Positions 33,014-44,400 of a stretch of DNA of 64,000 bases are shown here, piece after piece (positions within the stretch are counted from its first letter, which is position 1; every line of letters starts with the position of its first letter). Under the pieces are notes generated by a model. The model did not search any database. It was not told the origin of the DNA and saw only the letters and a list, made by a program, of their open reading frames with translations. The position numbers and the translations under genes were made by a program. This DNA comes from Nostoc sp. NMS2 (GTDB lineage: Bacteria > Cyanobacteriota > Cyanobacteriia > Cyanobacteriales > Nostocaceae): contig NZ_JABXKH010000049.1 of assembly GCF_017115105.1 (NCBI RefSeq), positions 62,001 through 126,000 on the forward strand, in the 5' to 3' direction.

Positions 33014-35005
33014 CTAAACCCTCAGCCATTTCAACACACTTGGGTTCTTGTCATAGCGGTACATCAAGCCGTCCCTAGTAGTGATAGAATCTCCTTTGCT
33101 TGCCTTACCTCTGATAGTGCTAGTGGAATAGTTTGTTAATTCACTTATTTCCTTATGAGAAAGCCCTTCACTTGTGATTGTTTTCGTCAATATTTGTGAT
33201 TGATTTTGCGACTCATTATTAGGGGTGCTTTGAAAATTTATTATTTGTTGATTTCGATATTCCTGCACAGTCAAAAGTTGCCAACTAGAATCTTGTGAAA
33301 GTTCTAGAACCCATTGATGATAATTAAATAGGCTTTCTCGATGTCCAACACTAATAAACGTTGTTTTCGTCTCTTGTAACTGTTGATATAAATTTCCTTC
33401 ATTCTTCAAATCTAAGGCACTTGTTGCTTCATCTAATATAGTGAACCTGGGATTAGTCACTAACAGGCGTGCGAAAGCTAGGCGTTGTTGTTCTCCCAAG
33501 GACAATATATTTTCCCAAGGAACTTCAGTATCAAAACTTTCAACTCGACTTAGCAAGTTTTGCAGGTTAACTTGTTGCAAAACTTCTTTGAGTTCTGCGT
33601 CGGTCAATTGACGATTAGTTTTAGGATAAAGCAACTGTTCGCGCAAAGTTCCCAGAATTATATAAGGACGTTGGGGTAAGAATAAGACTTCTTTTAGGGG
33701 AGGACGCACCAAACGACCAGTTCCGGCATTCCACAAACCAGCGATGGCTCTCAACATAGAACTTTTACCCCTACCACTTGGCCCAACAATCAATAAACCT
33801 TCTCCTGGCTGAACAGCTAGTGACAAGTTTTCGACGATTACCTGTTCATAGTTTGGCGTTTGTAAAGTGACGTTTTCAAAAGCAAAATAATTCTCTTCTA
33901 TGGTTTTAATAGTACCGACGTTTTCAGGTTCTTTTGCCACTGCTTCTAAAGCATCTGAAAAATCAGATAAACGCTGAACGTAACTAGAAAATCGCCCAGA
34001 AACGCCAAATTCAGCTATTAATTCTTCCAAAGCACCAGCAAAGAAATAGCAAGCTGTAGTGGCTTGTCCAATTTCTCCGAAATCAATATCACCTCTAATA
34101 AATAAAGGTGCGAGTACTAAGAGCGTGAGAAATTCGATAGTAGCCCGATATCCTCTGTTAAAAATTGCCTGATTTTTCTCCCAATTAATCTTTTCTTTAA
34201 TATTTTTTATCAGGATACTAAATCTGCGTTGAATTATATTCAGTTCTTGTTTTTCTCCTTGAAAAAAAGCTATTGACTCAGCGTGATTGCGGACATGAGT
34301 TAGACAATAACTATAATCAGCTTTAGACTCGAGTTCTGCTTGATTAATCTTAATTAATTCTTGATTTAAGTAAACAGCAATAAAGTTACCTATAATTGTA
34401 TAGATGAGCAGAGCAAGAGCTATCTGTTGGGAAATTGACCAGACAACTATTAAAAAAGTTACCATTTCTAGTGCTTTTTCTAGTAAAGTAGCTGAAAAAC
34501 TGAGGGCACTACTGGTTATCGGTTCAATTTCTTGAGATAAACGTTGATCTGGGTTATCAATATCAGCTTTAAAATTGATTTTATAATAAGCACGATTGTG
34601 CAAATATTTATTTAAAGTATGATTATCGAGCCATTGATACCAATCAATAGAAATTTGTTTTCTAATAAATTTGGTAAATCCTACTAAAAGCGTTATTAAG
34701 ACAAGTCCAACAGCATAAATTGATATAGTATAAGTAAATTTTGAATAATCTTTTTCTTGAATGATGACATCGATTAAATAGCGATGAATGAAACTATTAT
34801 AAGTAGTTGCAGCGACAAGGGCGAATATTAGCAATATTAGGAGAATAAGCATTCCCCAGGCGCGAATAACGTCTGAAAAGGCTCTTTCTCCTGGCGAGGT
34901 TGGATACCAGTAAGGGCCGGCGATCGCTCTTATATCTTGCCAAAATTTAATAAAGTCTGAAAAAGCATTTGTTGAGGGTTTAGCTTGAACAACTTGGGTT
35001 GCCAT
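33014..35005 (-). CDS. SbmA/BacA-like ABC transporter with C-terminal HTH-like tail
   Basis: 663 residues, a close paralogue of the transporter at 24147-26279. Permease part: WYPTSPGERAFSDVIRAWGM, DNPDQRLSQEIEP, THVRNHAESIAFFQGE. ATPase part: Walker A GPSGRGKSSMLRAI, LSLGEQQRLAFARLL, FTILDEATSALD. The last 50 residues (SEGLSHKEISELTNYSTSTI onward) repeat the small HTH-like unit of its paralogue. It is the gene directly upstream of the microviridin precursor and downstream of the methylproline genes, so it could export either product: microviridin loci carry an ABC transporter (MdnE/MvdA) and nostopeptolide loci also have one (NosG). The position before the precursor favours the first. Confidence 0.9.
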   Translation of the reverse strand: MATQVVQAKPSTNAFSDFIKFWQDIRAIAGPYWYPTSPGERAFSDVIRAWGMLILLILLIFALVAATTYNSFIHRYLIDVIIQEKDYSKFTYTISIYAVGLVLITLLVGFTKFIRKQISIDWYQWLDNHTLNKYLHNRAYYKINFKADIDNPDQRLSQEIEPITSSALSFSATLLEKALEMVTFLIVVWSISQQIALALLIYTIIGNFIAVYLNQELIKINQAELESKADYSYCLTHVRNHAESIAFFQGEKQELNIIQRRFSILIKNIKEKINWEKNQAIFNRGYRATIEFLTLLVLAPLFIRGDIDFGEIGQATTACYFFAGALEELIAEFGVSGRFSSYVQRLSDFSDALEAVAKEPENVGTIKTIEENYFAFENVTLQTPNYEQVIVENLSLAVQPGEGLLIVGPSGRGKSSMLRAIAGLWNAGTGRLVRPPLKEVLFLPQRPYIILGTLREQLLYPKTNRQLTDAELKEVLQQVNLQNLLSRVESFDTEVPWENILSLGEQQRLAFARLLVTNPRFTILDEATSALDLKNEGNLYQQLQETKTTFISVGHRESLFNYHQWVLELSQDSSWQLLTVQEYRNQQIINFQSTPNNESQNQSQILTKTITSEGLSHKEISELTNYSTSTIRGKASKGDSITTRDGLMYRYDKNPSVLKWLRV

Positions 35006-35110
35006 ATTTTAGAGATAAATTAAAATTTTTGAGAATTAGATTTAATATTTTTTAGTGTTGGATTATCAGTAATAATTACCGAATAAAGAATTCCACTCAC
35101 CACTAATTTT

Positions 35111-35932
35111 TCAACTGAAATTACCTAACTGTTGAGTGTGGTTCAATGCAGCAAGCACTGCATTAGAAATGACAGTTCGCATACCACCTTTTTCTAACTC
35201 GTAAAGACCAGCGGCCGTCACTCCTCCAGGACTTGTTACCTTGTTGCGTAAGACTGCTGGATGTTCATGAGTTTGAAACATAAGTTCTACACTACCAGCG
35301 ATCGCATGCAATGTTAGTTCTTGAGCTTGTGTGCGAGTTAAACCCATCTGAACCCCAGCATCAATCATCGCTTCGATATATAGAAACACAAATCCAGTCC
35401 CCGCACTACTCAACGCCGTTGCCATATCAAGGTAGTGTTCGTTTTGGGTAGCAAATTCCTTACCTAATGCTTGTAAAATGATTTGGATATGCGATCGCTG
35501 TATCTCTGTCACACCTGATGATGCGCTCCACACCGTAGTCCCATGACCAACTTGTACTGCAATATTCGGCATTGTACGGACAACAGCAGGATGATTCAAC
35601 CCTTGACACAGAGATGAAATACTCACTCCACTGACAATACTCATTACTAAAACATCAGGTGAAATTTTATCCTTGAGCATAGCCATCACAGAGGTCAAAA
35701 CCTGCGGCTTCACGGCTAATATAACGATGGATGCACCTTCTACAGCTTCTAGATTGCAGGTTGTAGTACGTACTCCATATTCCTTTTCTAAATGAAGGCA
35801 TCGTGCAGCAACTGGATCGCTAACTATAATCAGATCGGGTTCTGGAACAATTTTCGTTGATAACAATCTAGTAATTATCATTTCGCCCATTGTCCCACCG
35901 CCGATAAAGGCAATTTTTAAATCTCCGAGCAT
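35111..35932 (-). CDS. nosF: Pyrroline-5-carboxylate reductase homologue, methylproline pathway
   Basis: 273 residues. Rossmann motif IAFIGGGTMGEMIITRLL, then VILAVKPQVL, RTMPNIAVQVGHGTTV and the C-terminal signature block ALSSAGTGFVFLYIEAMIDAGVQMGLTRTQAQELT with VTSPGGVTAAGLYELEKGGMR. NosF-type enzymes reduce the methyl-pyrroline carboxylate to 4-methylproline using NAD(P)H. The alternative is housekeeping ProC; linkage to the dehydrogenase and oxygenase genes and the NRPS supports the pathway role. A good AGGAAA precedes the ATG. Confidence 0.85.
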   Translation of the reverse strand: MLGDLKIAFIGGGTMGEMIITRLLSTKIVPEPDLIIVSDPVAARCLHLEKEYGVRTTTCNLEAVEGASIVILAVKPQVLTSVMAMLKDKISPDVLVMSIVSGVSISSLCQGLNHPAVVRTMPNIAVQVGHGTTVWSASSGVTEIQRSHIQIILQALGKEFATQNEHYLDMATALSSAGTGFVFLYIEAMIDAGVQMGLTRTQAQELTLHAIAGSVELMFQTHEHPAVLRNKVTSPGGVTAAGLYELEKGGMRTVISNAVLAALNHTQQLGNFS

Positions 35933-36163
35933 ATTTTTTTCCTATTATCTAAGTCTGATATATTGGCATCAAAATATAGATTTTCCTAATCAAATGAGGT
36001 ACTTCATAGCCCCCTATCGAAGAGCGGGGAGGGGGTTGGGTTTTTGTACCTCACTCAACTGGGAACCGCTATATAGAAATCTTATCTAAGTTGTGAAAAT
36101 TATTTTTTAATCGAACCACAGAGATCAGAATCAACAGAAATTTTCACGAATGATTTAGTAGTA

Positions 36164-37264
36164 CTATAGATTAGGTTGAATTACAGCTTTTAATACAGAG
36201 CCTTTTTCTACATCTGCTAGGGCTTGATTAATTTCTTGTAATGTGTATGAACGACTAATTAAGCTTTCCCACGCAATATTTTTACTGGAATCGCTATGGC
36301 GTTTTAGTAATTTAATCATTCTGTAAAAATGGCTGAAATCGATTCCCCAAGTTCCGCGAATATCAATATGTTTTAGATTAATTTCCAAGTGGGGATTGAT
36401 GAGAATCTCGCCCGTATTGGTATAATGCCCGACGATAACATAACGACCTCCATTTCTTGTCATATTCAAACCTTCTTTAACAGCAATGGGAATACCAGTG
36501 GCTTCAATAGTGACATCAGCACCATGTCCGTTTGTCAATTCCAAAACCCGCTCAATATGTTGTCGTGGATCATCATTAATTACAAGGGTTTCATCTACAC
36601 CAAAGGATTTGGCAACTAGTAATCGGCTCTCAAATTTATCGATGACGATTACTTTGCCTGCACCTGAGAGCAAAGCTAGAATTGCCACACTCAAACCCAC
36701 AGGCCCACAACCCTGCACCACGACAACATCACCAATTTGAATCTGCGCTCGGTCGATAGCGTGTAGTGCAGTTGGTAAAGCACACCCCCCAGCAATGAAT
36801 TGCTTTGGTGAGACTTCTTCGGGTAAGGTTAGGACTTTAACCCCTGGTTTAAGGTAAATCAGTTCAGACCAACCACCCAGCAATCCATCTTTAGCTGAGT
36901 AGGTGACACCATAAACCTTGCGTTGTGGACAGCGAGTGGATGCTTTCGCTACTAGACAATACCAGCAGTTGTAACAGGTTTCGTGGACATCGAGAAAGGT
37001 AGCGATCGCTCCAGGCTGAATTAATTTACCATTGACATCACTAACTTGTCCACCTGTTTCCACCACACGACCGACTGAGAAATGTCCAGGGATAATTGGA
37101 TACGGTACTCCGTCTAAACGCCCATGTAGTAAATGTACATCAGTTCCGCAAACCTCAGAATATAAGGTTTCAAGAATGATTCCACCCTTTTCTAAAATCG
37201 GGTCTGGTAATTGTTGCACTTCAACCGGGTAGTTAGGTGCAGTCATCACAGCGGCCAAGGGCAT
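36164..37264 (-). CDS. nosE: Zinc-dependent long-chain alcohol dehydrogenase, methylproline pathway
   Basis: 366 residues of the medium-chain ADH family. Catalytic zinc site: YSEVCGTDVHLLHGRLDG with the Cys, then PIIPGHFSVGRVVE. Structural zinc Cys cluster: ETCYNCWYCLVAKASTRC. NAD site: VVVQGCGPVGLSVAILALLSGAGKVIVID. In the nostopeptolide pathway NosE oxidises 5-hydroxyleucine toward the aldehyde that closes to a methyl-pyrroline carboxylate. AGGAAG lies eight bases before the ATG. It is flanked by the oxygenase upstream and the reductase downstream, all on the minus strand. Confidence 0.88.
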   Translation of the reverse strand: MPLAAVMTAPNYPVEVQQLPDPILEKGGIILETLYSEVCGTDVHLLHGRLDGVPYPIIPGHFSVGRVVETGGQVSDVNGKLIQPGAIATFLDVHETCYNCWYCLVAKASTRCPQRKVYGVTYSAKDGLLGGWSELIYLKPGVKVLTLPEEVSPKQFIAGGCALPTALHAIDRAQIQIGDVVVVQGCGPVGLSVAILALLSGAGKVIVIDKFESRLLVAKSFGVDETLVINDDPRQHIERVLELTNGHGADVTIEATGIPIAVKEGLNMTRNGGRYVIVGHYTNTGEILINPHLEINLKHIDIRGTWGIDFSHFYRMIKLLKRHSDSSKNIAWESLISRSYTLQEINQALADVEKGSVLKAVIQPNL

Positions 37265-37312
37265 AAATTACTTCCTCACTATATTTACCAGATTGCTTTC
37301 TACTTCTCAGCT

Positions 37313-38110
37313 TCAAGACCACAAAATAATTTCACCGTTAGGCAGTAATCCAATTGCGGAAGTGAAAGTCATACGTTGTCCATCCATCGGCTCAACAGTG
37401 TGATAGTTGCGTGTATTGAAAATGAATACATCCCCCACATAAGGTTGGAAAGTCATCATGTCTGCATCTGCAATTACAGTATCACTATATCCGTAGGAAT
37501 CGAGTTTATATTGGTCATTTCCTGGTTGCCACTGGCGATCGTAAATACTTGTTTTGCCATGATTACTGAGAGAAAACTTCAAGTACAAATTCCAGGAAAG
37601 TTGATAAATAACTGTACCAACTTCCCATCCAGATTGTTCTAGCGGGGCATAATCAATATGAAGTTGAGTCCCCTGCTCTATTTTTCTAATCAGTCCTGCA
37701 TAATAACTACCATAGAATGGTTCCGAAGCAATTCGCACAGTTGCGCCAGTACACTCTTGGATTTTCACCATTAAGCGTTCTAATGGATTGAAAGAAGCTC
37801 TCATAATGGAGTCTCTTAATTTAGTTGCGCGTTCTACTGCTTGAAAATAAGCTGCTTTACTAATGCGGTTATATTCAAACACAGTGATGCCAATTCGCTC
37901 AATCTTGGGATGCACATCTTGATAGGAGTCAAAATTGAACAATTGAGCTTGAGCAATTAACATCTCACACTCTTGGGGTGTAGCAAATTCTTTCAGCCGA
38001 ATTAAAGGAATTCGGTTTTCCAAGAGCATTCTTAAAGATTCTATAGTTAAGGGATACTCTTGTTTGTTTTCCCATACCTTAGATTTAATCTGGTTAGAAG
38101 TAGCAGTCAT
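37313..38110 (-). CDS. ldoA: 2-oxoglutarate/Fe(II) oxygenase, probable leucine 5-hydroxylase
   Basis: 265 residues from the ATG at 38110, which has AAGGA eight bases upstream; an in-frame ATG at 38131 precedes that site and is less likely. The iron facial triad is visible: His151-x-Asp153 in QLHIDYAP and His237 in RNYHTVEP, with Arg246 in GQRMTFTS for 2-oxoglutarate. Hydroxylation of leucine at C5 is the known first step to 4-methylproline (LdoA of Nostoc punctiforme). Position next to the NosE- and NosF-like genes and behind an NRPS with Pro-type adenylation domains supports that reaction here. Alternatives are a proline or other amino acid hydroxylase. Confidence 0.82.
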   Translation of the reverse strand: MTATSNQIKSKVWENKQEYPLTIESLRMLLENRIPLIRLKEFATPQECEMLIAQAQLFNFDSYQDVHPKIERIGITVFEYNRISKAAYFQAVERATKLRDSIMRASFNPLERLMVKIQECTGATVRIASEPFYGSYYAGLIRKIEQGTQLHIDYAPLEQSGWEVGTVIYQLSWNLYLKFSLSNHGKTSIYDRQWQPGNDQYKLDSYGYSDTVIADADMMTFQPYVGDVFIFNTRNYHTVEPMDGQRMTFTSAIGLLPNGEIILWS

Positions 38111-38401
38111 AGTACAGTTCCTTATATTCAAATGGAAGTTTTATCCCAATTCAGGGTGTTTCCTAACAACGTAGAGATGAAAATTTAGCCCCTCTACAAG
38201 TTTTTTACCAATTGTCTATAAATCAACACAGTTCAGTTAAGCATTTCTTTCTTTCTTTTCTTCGCGTTCTTCGCGTCCTTCTCTGCGAGACGCTGCGCGT
38301 AGCTTGCTTCTCCGTAGGAGTACGTGGTTCGTTAAAAAAAAATCATTTGACAAAGAATAAAGCCTTAACTGAACCGTATTGGTCTATTGATTGGTTTCTA
38401 C

Positions 38402-41400
38402 TTATTCAAGAAATTTTTGGAGTTTTTGAACTAGGGTCTGGACATGAGGTGGTGTCACTATGTTGTGATGATTACCAGGAACTACAAAAGTTTCTATATC
38501 TTCCACTAGTTCATTCCAGTGATATTCAAAGTTGGCATCAGTCTCACTGGCTTTAAATAGAACAATTGAGCCTGAGTAATACTGAGGTTTGTAATGTTGT
38601 ATTGCTTGAGCGTTGATCTGGAAAATTTTCAGAAGATGAGGAGCTAAATCGAAGTCAAAACCTCTTATAACTATGTTTTTCTGTTTAGCTTGTTCCCCGA
38701 CATAAATTATCTGCTCCTCTGGTTCTAATTGCCGCAGTTCCTCTAAACAGAGTTTTAAACGATCTTTGAATAACTCTACTAATAGAAAAGCATAGTCTAC
38801 TGATTCTTTATAACTTAGACAAGGAGGAGTAGTATCTATTAGAGCTAATAGAGCTATTTGTTCACCTTGACGAGAAAGCTGTTGAGCCATCTCAAAAGCT
38901 ACCAAGCCACCAAAAGACCAGCCAGAGAGAAAATAAGGGCCATAAGGTTGAACAGTTTGCAACTCTTGAATATAGTGAGTTGCCATTTCTTCAATACTAG
39001 TATGAGGTTGATTTTCGGGATTTAAACCAATACATTGTAGTCCATATAATGGTCGTTCTGAACTCAAATAATAGGCAAGATGGTGATAGCAAAGGACATT
39101 TCCCCCACCAGGATGAACACAGAACAGAGGTGATTGATTGCCATTAATTTTGATAGGAACTAGGGCAGACCAAGGTAAAGAATCTGTTGAAGAATCCAGA
39201 AAATGTGCTAGTTGCTCGATAGTGGGATATTGGAACAAAATAGCTAAAGACAAATTTATCTGGAAATGTTTTTGAATCTGGAACACGAGACGGAGAGCTA
39301 TAAGGGAATGGCCCCCAACTTCAAAGAAGTTATCTCTGATGCTGATAGGATGAATGTCCAGAATGTCTTCCCAAATTTGTACAAGTTTAAATTCACAGAC
39401 ATTTCGAGGTGCTTCAAAGTCCTGTTGCAGTTTCTTTTGAACAAGTTGCTGAGGTAGTCTAACTTGGGGAATTTGATCTGCCGCAATTCTTTCAATTAGT
39501 GTTCCCAGGTGCTGCTCTGGAAGGTCAACAATGCTGTTCAATAAAGCCTGAAAATGTTCCAAAATCAGCGTTATCGCCGAATTGTCATAACGGTAACGGT
39601 TGTAGATGATGCGAAACTCAAGCTCTGAACTTGGGCTAACTAGAATCGTGAGGGCGTATTTCGTTTGCGCCCCTATAGAACGAGTCTGAAGTTGATTCAC
39701 GTCATGGTTCGCAGACTGTTTTACTGATGAATCGACTGGATAGTTTTGGAAAACCAGAAGACTCTCGTAAAGGGGTAATGAACCTGGTACTTCACTCCAT
39801 TCATGAATTTGTCCTTCAGAGCAGTATTCATAATCTCGTTGCGTGAAGCTTTGATCGTGGATATCTTTAAGCCAAGACCAAAGTGATGCTTGGGGAGAAA
39901 CCAAAAGCCGCATCGGTAAGGTATTAATGAATAGACCTAACATAGATTCAGCCCCGACCAATTCTGAGGGACGACCAGAGACAGTCGCACCGAATACCAC
40001 ATCTTCCAGACCGCTATAGCGACTCAAGAGCAAAGCCCAAACGCCTTGAACTAGAATATTTAAGGTCAAGTGATGTTGCCGCACCAAAGACTGTAAAGCT
40101 GCTGTTGCCGAAGCTGGCAAGCGGGTTTTTTGTTCACCATAGCGCTCTTCCTGGGTAGAAAGATTAACAGGTTCAGCTTCTATTCCTAATGGGGTTGGAC
40201 TTTTGAAACCTTGAAGTTTGCTCCGCCAGAATACCTCTGCCTGTAACAAATCCTGCTGTTTTAGCCAGACGATATAATTTCTGTAGAGATAACTGGGTTC
40301 CAGTGATAAATCTTCACCTCTGCTGAATGCCTCATAGAATGCGAAAACCTCCTTGAGTATGAGAGGCACACACCAGCCATCTGTAAGAATGTGATGGGAA
40401 GTCCAGACGAATTGATAGGCATTCGAGCCTACTTGGAAAATCGCCAAACGCATTAGGGGTGGTTCAGTCATGTTGAAACCACGGAGTCGATCTGCACTGA
40501 GATAGGTTTCTAATTTTTCTTGTTGCTGAGACAGAGAACGTCCCCGCCAATCTTGCTGCTTCAGAAAAATTTCCACTTCCTTCACTACAACTTGAAGTGG
40601 CTCATCTTGATCTTCCCAAATAAAGGCTGTTCTGAGGATTGAGTGGCGATCGACGACACGCTGCCAAGCTCTTTCAAAGGCTAAGACGTTTAGTCCTTCT
40701 TGGAAGTTGAAAACGCACTGCTCAATATATATTCCTGACTCAAAAGCAGATAGAGTCTCGAAAAGCATTCCCTGTTGTGAAGGAGAAAGTGGATAAATTG
40801 ACTCAATATTTTTAGTTTGGAACCGAGTTAATAACTCATCCAGTTGTAATTGATTTAATTGTGCATCTGGAAAATCACTTGGTGTATATCCTCTATTCTC
40901 TGCTAACTGACAATGTTTTATTATTGACCTAATTGCTTGAATATAGCTCTGTGCTAATTTCTCCACTGTGGCACAAGTATGAACATGACTATTGTAAGTC
41001 CAATCAATTTGTAATTCACCTTCCACTACTAGAGCATTAATATCCAATAGATGGTCACGACTTTGCTTTAAACTTTGGCTAGCTCCAGCAGATTCAGGCG
41101 CAAATTTCCAACCAGTTTCTGATTGTACTTGGTCAAATTGTCCCAGGTAGTTAAAACTAATTTCTGAAGCCGGAATTGTTTTTATTTGTTCATTAATAAT
41201 CGGATTTTTACACAAGTAACGCAATATACCGTAGCCAATCCCACGATTAGGAATCGCTCGTAATTGTTCTTTGATTGATTTGATTATTTCTCCTGGTTGG
41301 TTTAATGAAGATAGTTGCAATAATACGGGAAACAAACTGGTAAACCAACCTACCGTCCGTGATAAGTCTACATCTGCAAATAGTTCTTCTCTGCCATGTC

Positions 41401-44400
41401 CCTCTAAGTCAATTAGTACGGTTGAATTTCCTGTCCATTCTGCTATTGAAACTACTAATGCACTTAGCAATATATCGTTAATTTGGGTGTTGTAAGCTTC
41501 GTTTACTGACAACAGGAGAGTCTGGGTTTCTTCTTGACTTAATTTAACTGATATAGAAGCAGCACTACCTACTGTATTTTCTTGTTGAATGTCAGCATAA
41601 TCTAATGGTAGTGGTGTGCTTTTAGACCAAGATTGGTTCAGCCAATAGTCTAATTCAAGTTTGATAATTTCTGATTGGGCATAATTGTTTAATTTCTCCG
41701 CCCAATCAATAAATGCTGTTGTTTTTGCACTTAGCTTTGGAGGTTTCTGAGTAATTAGTTGTTGATAAATTTTTTGTAGGTCTGATAATAAAATTCGCCA
41801 ACTTACACCATCTACTGCTAAGTGATGAATAATAATTAGTAACCTGGCATCATTTTCATTACCCAAGTTAAACATCACCACTTGTATTATCGGCCCTGTT
41901 GACAAGTTTAAACTTGCTTGATACTCTGCGGCAATTTTTTCTAGAGCTAGTGGTTGTTCATGCCTGGGCGTAGATGATAAATCAACTACGGCAAATGGTA
42001 CGCTATCATCTAACCCTTGGTTTATTTGTTTGTGTTCAGCCGCAACGGATGTGAATTTTAAACGCAAAGCATCGTGATGCTCTAGTAATTTTTTCAAGGC
42101 TATTTCAATTAATTCACTTTGCAGATGGTTTGGAATCTGCAATAAAACTGATTGGTTATAGTGGTGTGACTCTTGCTTTTTTTGCTCAAAGAACCAGTGT
42201 TGAATTGGTATGAGGGGTGCTACTCCAGTCACTATACCTTGTTTACATTCAACACTCACTGTTGTATTGGCAACCCTGGCAAGTTCGGCGATGGTTTGGT
42301 TTTGGAATATTTGTTTGGGAGTAATTTGTAATCCTGAGTTTTTGGCACGAGAAACTATTTGAATACTCAGGATGGAGTCGCCACCAATTTCAAAGAAGTT
42401 GTCGTGGATGCTGACTTTTTCTTTGAGCAGCAGTTGTTGCCAGATGTTGGTTAAGATTTGTTCTATGGCTGTACGTGGTGCTACGTACTCATGTTCCCGG
42501 CTAATTTCCCCATCAGGTGTTGGTAGTGCTTTGCGGTCTAGTTTGCCGTTGGGTGTTAAAGGTAGGTTGTCTAAGGTGACAAAGCCACTGGGAATCATGT
42601 ATTCTGGTAGCTGTTGCTTGAGGAATTGACGCAGTTGGTTGGTGGTGAGCGATTCATCACTCTTGACTACATAAGCAACTAAGCGTTTACTTCGACTCCT
42701 TTCGACTGCGCTCAGGGCAAGCCGCTCAGTACAAGTGTTACCTGGAATATCCTCTGTTACAATAGCTACGGCTTGTTGGATTTGGGGGTGGGTATTGAGG
42801 GCTGCTTCGATTTCTCCGAGTTCGATGCGGAAACCACGAATTTTCACTTGGTTATCGATGCGGCCAAGGTATTGGATATTACCATCACTCAGATAACGTG
42901 CCAAGTCTCCTGTTTTGTAAAGGCGTTCGGATTTGGCATCAGAAAAGGGATTTGGGATAAATTTTTCTTGGGTGAGTTCTGGGCGGTTGAGGTAGCCTTT
43001 TGCCAAGCACACACCACCAATGTACAATTCTCCTGGGACACCAATGGGAACAGGTTGTAAATACCTGTCTAGAATATATACAGTTCTGTTAGGCAGAGGA
43101 CGACCAATAGGAATTTTTTTCAGATTGATGTCTTCACTCAACTGGGGAAGAATTTCAAACAGGCTTGCGGTGATGGTCGTCTCTGTGGGGCCATAAGCGT
43201 TGACCAGACGAACAGAAGACATTGGGCTTCGTTGCCAAATCGCAACATATTCGGGTAACATTACATCTCCACCAACAAGCACAAGTCTCAGTTGGCTATT
43301 GGTATTTAGCACTTGTGTTTTGGCCCACTCTTGAGCCAATTGTTGCCAATAAGCTGTTGGGAGATTAACGACAGTAAGCCCAAAATCTGAAATTATTTTT
43401 TGGAAGTTTGTCGGAGTCCAGACATCTGAGCCTCGGAGTACCAAGGTAGCGCCAACTATTAGTGTAGGAAATATCTGTTCTAATGAGGCATCAAAGTTGA
43501 TTGAGGCAAACTGGAGTACGCGATCGCTCTTTCCAAGTCCATAAACTTGTTGAATAATACAGCAGTGGTTAGCGATCGCGCCATGTGGGATCATCACCCC
43601 TTTGGGTCTACCTGTAGAACCAGAGGTATAAATCACATAAGCCAAGTTAGTTGCTTGCACATCGGCGATACCTACAGTAAACTGCGCTAACGCATTATCC
43701 TGACAAGACTTAGAAATAAATTGCCAGTCAGTATCTAAACATACAATCTGCGCTTGATGTTGAGGTAACTTTTCCAGGATTTGTTGTTGTGTCAGCAGCA
43801 CTCTCACTTGAGCATCTTCAAGCATAAAGCTCAAGCGTTCTTGAGGATAATCTGGATCAAGTGGTACATAAGCCCCACCCGCCTTGAGAATACCCAGTAG
43901 TCCCACCACCATTGAGAGCGATCGCTCTACACACAACCCCACCAGCACATCTGGTTTTACACCCAAAGACTGCAAGTAATGTGCCAACTGGTTAGCGCGA
44001 CAATTCAACTGTTGGTAAGTCAGTTGTTGATCTTCAAACACAACTGCTACAGCATCCGGGGTGCGCTGAACTTGCTCATCAAACAACTGATGGATACACT
44101 TATCAGAAGAATAGTCTACTTGAGTGTTGTTCCAATCAATAAGTAACTGTCTTTGTTCAACTGCTGTCAGCAGGGGCAATTGTGAGATTTGCTGCTGCGG
44201 GTTAGTAATAATACCTTCCAGCAATGTCACAAAATGACTAGTCATCCGTGCGATCGTGCTGGCATCAAACAAGTCGGTGTTATACTCCCAAAAACCCACC
44301 AGTCCAGTGGCCGTGTTCTGCATTGCCAAGGTAAGATCAAATTTTGTCGTTGCGCCTTCTGTGATCAATGGGGTAACAGTTAACCCAGTCAGTTTTAATG

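Noticed and set aside
35111-35932. Housekeeping proC
   Set aside because: Possible by sequence, but position behind the oxygenase and zinc dehydrogenase genes of an NRPS with Pro-type domains fits the methylproline reductase better.
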